NCBI GenBank assembly: GCA_937913075.1 | Contig: CALEPU010000081.1 | Coordinates: 1 to 9,793, forward strand | Length of the DNA stretch: 9,793 nt | Origin: an uncultured Clostridia bacterium | Lineage (GTDB): Bacteria > Bacillota > Clostridia > Christensenellales > CAG-138 | Direction of reading: 5' to 3' | In this document: positions 6,466 through 9,793 of the stretch, piece after piece | How the letters are laid out: each line of letters begins with the position of its first letter | Numbering within the stretch: the stretch's first letter is position 1 | The notes under the pieces: generated by a model | Told to the model about the DNA's origin: nothing | What the model saw: the letters and a program-made list of their open reading frames with translations, nothing else | Database searches by the model: none | Translations under genes and position numbers: made by a program

Positions 6466-7589
6466 GCCGCATCAAGCTAATGACGATCGTCGGCACGAGG
6501 CCCGAGATAATCAGATTGTCCAGTATCATAAAAAAGTGTGACGAGTATTTCGATCAGGTGCTCGTGCATACCGGGCAGAACTGGGATTATGCCCTTAATC
6601 AGGTATTTTTCGACGAGTTCGGGCTTCGCGAGCCCGATCATTACTTGGGCGTAGTGGGCGACTCGTTAGGGCAGACCATGGGCAACGTGATAGCAAAATC
6701 GTACGACCTTATGGCAAAGGAGAAGCCCGACGCCGTTATGGTGCTCGGCGATACCAACTCCTGCCTTTCAGTAATATCGGCAAAGCGCCTTAAAATCCCC
6801 GTATTCCATATGGAGGCGGGCAACCGCTGCTTCGACGAGAATTTGCCCGAGGAGATAAATCGCAGGATAGTCGATCACACGAGCGACGTCAACCTCTGCT
6901 ATACGGAGCACGCGCGGCGCTATCTCATTGCGGAGGGCGTTAAGAAGGAGCATACCTACGTCGTCGGCTCGCCAATGGCGGAGGTGCTTGACGACAATAT
7001 CGCAAGGATCGAAGCGAGTGACGTGCTTCAAAGACTCGGCCTCGAACGCGGCAGGTACATACTGCTCTCCGCCCACAGAGAGGAGAATATCGACATCGAA
7101 AAGAACTTTTTCGAGCTTATGAACGCAGTCAACGCCATGGCGGAAAAATACGATATGCCGATAATTTACAGCACCCATCCGAGAAGCAAAAAGTTTATCG
7201 AGCAGCGCGGCTTCAAATTCCATCCCAACGTGCGCAGCCTGCATCCCTTCGGCTTTGCGGATTACAACTGTCTGCAAAGGAACGCGTACTGCGTCGTCAG
7301 CGACAGCGGCACCATACCCGAGGAGTCGAACTATTTCCGCTTCCCCGCAGTATCCGTCCGCACCTCTACCGAGCGGCCGGAATCGCTTGAAAAGGGCAAT
7401 TTCATAATCGGCTGTATTTCGGAGGAGCAGGTGCTGCAAGCGGTCGAGCTTGCCGTAGCCATGCACGAAAACGGCGACGACGGCGCTGCTGTCCCCGACT
7501 ACGAGGACAGGAACGTCAGCACCAAGGTCGTCAAGATAATCCAGAGCTACGTCGGTATAGTCAATAAGATGACTTGGAGGAAGTATTGA
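6462..7589 (+). CDS. capG: UDP-L-FucNAc-forming 2-epimerase CapG (WecB family)
   Basis: CapG (WbjD/FnlC) epimerises C2 of the UDP-L-talosamine derivative to give UDP-L-FucNAc. The 375 residues belong to the non-hydrolysing UDP-GlcNAc 2-epimerase family: VGTRPEIIRLS (10-20), LVHTGQNWDYALNQVFF (34-50), VMVLGDTNS (92-100), FHMEAGNRCFDENLPEEINRR (115-135) with Glu118 and Glu131, VDHTSDVNLCYTE (137-149), LSAHREENID, and VSDSGTIPEESNY near the C-terminus. HTGQN rather than HTGQH, and the MEAGNRCFDE segment, point to CapG rather than WecB/MnaA. A GGAGG SD (6450-6454) lies 7 nt before ATG 6462, and the start overlaps the capF stop (ATGA). The gene in turn overlaps the phosphoesterase gene. Confidence 0.95.
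   Translation: MSRIKLMTIVGTRPEIIRLSSIIKKCDEYFDQVLVHTGQNWDYALNQVFFDEFGLREPDHYLGVVGDSLGQTMGNVIAKSYDLMAKEKPDAVMVLGDTNSCLSVISAKRLKIPVFHMEAGNRCFDENLPEEINRRIVDHTSDVNLCYTEHARRYLIAEGVKKEHTYVVGSPMAEVLDDNIARIEASDVLQRLGLERGRYILLSAHREENIDIEKNFFELMNAVNAMAEKYDMPIIYSTHPRSKKFIEQRGFKFHPNVRSLHPFGFADYNCLQRNAYCVVSDSGTIPEESNYFRFPAVSVRTSTERPESLEKGNFIIGCISEEQVLQAVELAVAMHENGDDGAAVPDYEDRNVSTKVVKIIQSYVGIVNKMTWRKY
7576..7580 (+). promoter_or_regulatory. Ribosome binding site deciding a TTG start
   Basis: GGAGG at 7576-7580, inside the end of capG, lies 5 nt before TTG 7586. The alternative in-frame TTG at 7574 overlaps this SD and has none of its own, so TTG 7586 is the better start. It forms a TTGA stop/start overlap with capG. 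Confidence 0.7.
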
Positions 7590-8530
7590 GCCCGCAGACA
7601 GTAAAAAAGCGCAGTAAAAATACAAGGGCGCGGCGCGAAAAAAATAAAAAGGTGCGGCGGTGGCTGCTGCCCTCGCTCGCTTTCCTGGCGGTATCGGCGG
7701 CGGCGCTCTTGGGGCTCGAGGCTTTAAGATGCTCGCATGAATTTATAGTCACCGCATACCGTATTGAGACCGACAAGGTAAAGGCCCCCGTTCGTATGGT
7801 GCTGTTCTCCGATCTGCACGAGAACGAGTTCGGAGAGGGCAATTCCCGCCTTATCAACGCAGTCGCCGCTCTTGAGCCCGACATAATATTCTGCGTGGGC
7901 GATATGATAACCCTTACCGATACCGAGGAGCAGACCCTTATAGGGCTCGATTTCCTGGAGGCCGCGGCGGGTATCGCGCCGACGTATATGGCGCTCGGCA
8001 ACCATGAGGTCTCCTACGTGAAAATGCACGGCGCTGAGCTTTTGAGACAGCTCGAATACAGGGGCGTTAAAATTCTCAACGAGGAGTATGCCGAGGTCGA
8101 GACCGCGGGTCAAACCGTCAGGGTGGGCGGCGTTTACGACTATTGCTTTAACTACGGGCAGACGCAGGAGGCGTACCGAAGCTCTCATAAGTACCGGTTC
8201 TTTAAAGAACTTTGCGATACGGAAAATTACACTGTGCTGCTCTGTCACAGACCTACCGCCTACTACCTCGAGTCCGAGGCGAATTATTATGAGGATTGGG
8301 ATATCGATCTCGTCCTCTGCGGACACACTCATGGCGGGCTTTGGCGCCTGCCGGTTATCGGCAGCATATACCTGCCCCAGCAGGGCTTTTTCCCTCAGCT
8401 CGATTGGGGCAAAAAGGACATGGGCAACGCCGATATGATAATCGGCGCGGGGCTGGGTCACGAGGCGGTGCTTTTCCGCCTGTTCGATCCCTGCGAGATA
8501 GTCTGTATCGAGCTCGTGCCGCAGGAGTGA
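7586..8530 (+). CDS. Membrane-anchored calcineurin-like metallophosphoesterase (YkuE/YaeI-like)
   Basis: This 314-residue protein has a very basic N-terminus (12 Lys/Arg between residues 7 and 25), one hydrophobic segment (about 26-44) and a C-terminal phosphoesterase domain that should face outside (type II topology, inferred). The complete dinuclear metal site is visible: FSDLHENEFG (Asp76, His78), CVGDMI (Asp106), LGNHE (Asn139, His140), LLCHRP (His221) and LCGHTHGG (His247, His249). The layout matches membrane-bound phosphoesterases such as B. subtilis YkuE and E. coli YaeI; the latter acts on nucleotide-linked lipids, but the family's substrates vary. The TTG start overlapping the capG stop implies coupled translation with the FucNAc genes. 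A role at an undecaprenyl-linked intermediate, lipid phosphate or released nucleotide sugar is only a guess. It is the last gene before a 167-nt gap. Confidence 0.9.
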   Translation: MSPQTVKKRSKNTRARREKNKKVRRWLLPSLAFLAVSAAALLGLEALRCSHEFIVTAYRIETDKVKAPVRMVLFSDLHENEFGEGNSRLINAVAALEPDIIFCVGDMITLTDTEEQTLIGLDFLEAAAGIAPTYMALGNHEVSYVKMHGAELLRQLEYRGVKILNEEYAEVETAGQTVRVGGVYDYCFNYGQTQEAYRSSHKYRFFKELCDTENYTVLLCHRPTAYYLESEANYYEDWDIDLVLCGHTHGGLWRLPVIGSIYLPQQGFFPQLDWGKKDMGNADMIIGAGLGHEAVLFRLFDPCEIVCIELVPQE

Positions 8531-8585
8531 ACGCGGAGCGCAGCTAACGCAGCCTGCAAAAAAATGTAAGCAACGGCGGTATTTG

Positions 8586-8603
8586 CATACTCCCGCAAGT
8601 ATG
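8586..8603. promoter_or_regulatory. Inverted repeat beside the -35 box, possible operator
   Basis: CATACT (8586-8591) and AGTATG (8598-8603) are perfect inverted arms separated by 6 nt. The right arm overlaps the first two bases of the predicted -35 box. The placement is what a dimeric regulator site would have, but a 6-bp dyad can arise by chance. Confidence 0.35.
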
Positions 8604-8630
8604 GACAAGCCGCACAATATATGTTACAAT
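8602..8630 (+). promoter_or_regulatory. Sigma-A-type promoter with extended -10
   Basis: TGGACA (8602-8607, 5 of 6 matching TTGACA) is followed after exactly 17 nt by TACAAT (8625-8630, 5 of 6 matching TATAAT). A TG one base upstream of the -10 (8622-8623) gives the extended -10 form. Transcription would start near 8637, leaving a leader of about 60 nt before the Ig-like gene. It lies in the only sizeable gap in the window and so probably drives the second unit. Confidence 0.7.
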
Positions 8631-8648
8631 AAACGACTGAAAAGCCGA

Positions 8649-8680
8649 GGGACAGCTTGCACATCAATGCCCGCTGCCCC
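8649..8680 (+). promoter_or_regulatory. Leader hairpin in the 5' UTR of the second operon
   Basis: GGG/CCC (8649-8651 with 8678-8680), CAGC/GCTG (8653-8656 with 8673-8676) and GCA/TGC (8659-8661 with 8668-8670) pair in order, interrupted by one A-C mismatch and one TT/CC internal loop, closing on a 6-nt loop. The hairpin ends 17 nt before the start codon and leaves the SD free. No U-tract follows, so it is not an intrinsic terminator. It could stabilise the mRNA or bind a regulator. Confidence 0.4.
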
Positions 8681-8697
8681 GAAATCAAGGTGGAAGG

Positions 8698-9588
8698 ATG
8701 AAAAGCACCAGAAAGAGAGTTTTGACAGCGTTCTGCACCGTGCTCGCCGTGGTCACGGTGATCTTCCTTATATACCGCTGGGATGAGCAAATAAACGGCA
8801 GCAACACGCGCCCCGTTATCGAGTGTCCGACGTACCCTCTGCGCATCAGCGTTGCCGCGCTTGACAATACCGAGCTGCTTCTGCATGACGTTACCGCCTC
8901 CGACAGGGAGGACGGCGACGTGACCTCGGGTATAGTGGTAGAGAGCATTTCGCAGTTTGTCGAGCAGGGGCACTGCTTAATAACCTACGCCGCGTTTGAC
9001 AGCGGCAACAGAGTAGCGAAGGCGACGCGCCATCTCTATTTTACCGATTATACACCGCCCGTGTTCGAGATTACCGCTCCGCTGGAATTCAGCTATTCCA
9101 CAAGCTTTACTCCGCTCTCCTGCGTAAAGGCGTTTGACTGCATCGACGGAGATATCTCGAACAGGGTAAAGATGACGCTGCTCAACCCCGACGATGAGAT
9201 CAATACCCTTGGCGCGCACAACGTCGAATTCACCGTTACCAACAGCATGGGCGACGTATCAAGGCTCACGGCTGAGGTCGTGGTGTATGACCGCACCTAT
9301 ACCGAGCAGCGAATGATACCCGCGATAACGCTGAGCAAATACCTCGTTTACGTCGAGCCCAATATGTATATGGATTTTTTGAGTCTGGTCGAGACGATAG
9401 GCGTCGCCGGTCAAAAGTATGAGCCCGCCGAGTTTGAAGAGCGCATTGGCAAGCTTACCGTTGACGTCGGAGGCTTCGACGCAAACGTGCCGGGCACGTA
9501 CCGCGTGCTCTACACCTGCGAAAACGGCGATTATATAGGCTCTGCCGTGCTGATAGCAGTCGTTAAGGGGGCTGAGACCGATGGCTGA
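8698..9588 (+). CDS. Membrane-anchored protein with tandem Ig-like (DUF5011/HYR-type) repeats
   Basis: This 296-residue protein has a basic N-terminus (MKSTRKR), one hydrophobic segment (about 8-26) with no obvious cleavage site, and then an all-beta extracellular part. Two tandem repeats can be read: ASDREDGDVTSGIVV ... HCLITYAAFDSGNRVAKATRHLYFTD (about 67-117) and AFDCIDGDISNRVKMTL ... NVEFTVTNSMGDVSRLTAEVVVYD (about 145-198). Each has a DGD[VI]S/T-type turn (Asp72-Asp74 and Asp150-Asp152) and a closing strand, as in bacterial Ig-like DUF5011/HYR domains. A third, diverged copy is suggested by VPGTYRVLYTCENGDYIGSAVLIAVV (264-289). No enzyme motif or sortase signal is seen. ATG 8698 follows AAGGTGG (8687-8693). 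The gene overlaps the next by 8 nt, which suggests a role with the chain-length determinant at the cell surface (inference). Confidence 0.8.
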   Translation: MKSTRKRVLTAFCTVLAVVTVIFLIYRWDEQINGSNTRPVIECPTYPLRISVAALDNTELLLHDVTASDREDGDVTSGIVVESISQFVEQGHCLITYAAFDSGNRVAKATRHLYFTDYTPPVFEITAPLEFSYSTSFTPLSCVKAFDCIDGDISNRVKMTLLNPDDEINTLGAHNVEFTVTNSMGDVSRLTAEVVVYDRTYTEQRMIPAITLSKYLVYVEPNMYMDFLSLVETIGVAGQKYEPAEFEERIGKLTVDVGGFDANVPGTYRVLYTCENGDYIGSAVLIAVVKGAETDG

Positions 9589-9793
9589 TTTTACCGCCGC
9601 CAACAAGACTAAAAATTCGAGAACCAAGGAGTCACGCATTGATATCGAGGTCGTTATCTACGACGTGCTCCGCAACTGGTGGGTCATCGTTATAGGCTGT
9701 CTTATCACGGCCATGCTCTCGTATATCTTCGTTACGGAGCGATACAAACCCGGCTATTATGCAGGCGCTACCTTCGTGGTATCCAACCGCGAC
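9581..9793 (+). CDS. Wzz/CpsC-type polysaccharide chain-length determinant (5' part, runs off window)
   Basis: Only the first 71 codons are present. They encode a short polar N-terminus, then IDIEVVIYDVLRNWWVIVIG (20-39), continuing as a hydrophobic segment (about 33-51), followed by the extracellular start YYAGATFVVSNRD. The pattern (acidic IDIxxxxxxLxxxWW before the first transmembrane segment, then a strand beginning Y.A.ATFVV) is that of Gram-positive polysaccharide co-polymerases (CpsC/CapA/YveK, Wzz domain). In the family these control chain length together with a tyrosine kinase. An SD (AAGGGGG, 9565-9571) lies 9 nt before ATG 9581, inside the end of the Ig-like gene, with an 8-nt overlap. 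The second transmembrane segment and any fused kinase lie beyond the window. Confidence 0.85.
   Translation, partial: MADFTAANKTKNSRTKESRIDIEVVIYDVLRNWWVIVIGCLITAMLSYIFVTERYKPGYYAGATFVVSNRD

Noticed and set aside
6768..7625. 285-codon open frame on the - strand
   Set aside because: Antisense to capG and the phosphoesterase start; no recognisable protein.
8521..8564. Possible intrinsic terminator after the phosphoesterase gene
   Set aside because: GCAGG and CCTGC arms are 27 nt apart with only weak inner pairing, and are followed by an A-tract rather than a T-tract on the + strand. Upstream transcription may therefore read through.
7724..8617. 297-codon open frame on the - strand reaching into the intergenic gap
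   Set aside because: Mostly antisense to the phosphoesterase, whose metal-binding motifs are complete. No SD or promoter is evident for it.
8667..8786. 39-codon frame starting in the leader of the Ig-like gene
   Set aside because: It begins inside the leader hairpin, lacks an SD, and overlaps the well-supported Ig-like gene out of frame.
1..9793. CRISPR arrays, insertion sequences, tRNA or rRNA genes
   Set aside because: No regularly spaced repeats, transposase genes, terminal inverted repeats or recognisable RNA gene sequences were seen on either strand.

Overview
The window reads as one end of an assembled contig from a low-to-mid GC bacterium, most likely an uncultured Clostridia-type Bacillota (inferred from strong AAGGGGAGG-like ribosome binding sites, frequent ATA and AGG codons, a TTG start, CpsC-type co-polymerase and Ig-like surface protein; no rRNA or other marker gene is present to prove it). 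All genes are on the + strand. The first 29 bases are Illumina TruSeq adapter, not genome, so biological sequence starts at about base 30.

Region 1 (30-840) holds the 3' end of a HAD-type phosphatase gene and a gene for an RpiB/LacAB-family sugar-phosphate isomerase whose active site is atypical. Region 2 (866-4263) is a complete dTDP-L-rhamnose set in the order rfbA-rfbC-rfbB-rfbD. Region 3 (4292-7589) is a complete capE-capF-capG set for UDP-N-acetyl-L-fucosamine (UDP-L-FucNAc), with 4-nt start/stop overlaps. Region 4 (7586-8530) is a membrane-anchored calcineurin-like phosphoesterase translationally coupled to capG through a TTGA overlap. These genes are closely spaced (largest gap 28 nt) and look like one transcription unit whose promoter lies upstream of the contig end.

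Region 5 (8531-8697) is the only real intergenic gap. It carries a good sigma-A-type promoter (extended -10), a dyad next to the -35 box and a leader hairpin. Region 6 (8698-9793) is a second unit: a membrane-anchored protein with tandem Ig-like repeats, overlapping by 8 nt the start of a Wzz/CpsC-type chain-length determinant gene that runs off the window.

Together the window is the precursor-supply end of an exopolysaccharide or capsule locus. It makes dTDP-L-Rha and UDP-L-FucNAc, and then enters the assembly module (co-polymerase). No glycosyltransferase, flippase or polymerase gene is present here; they would be expected further downstream. The least explained parts are the coupled phosphoesterase, the altered RpiB-like enzyme, and the Ig-like protein paired with the co-polymerase.
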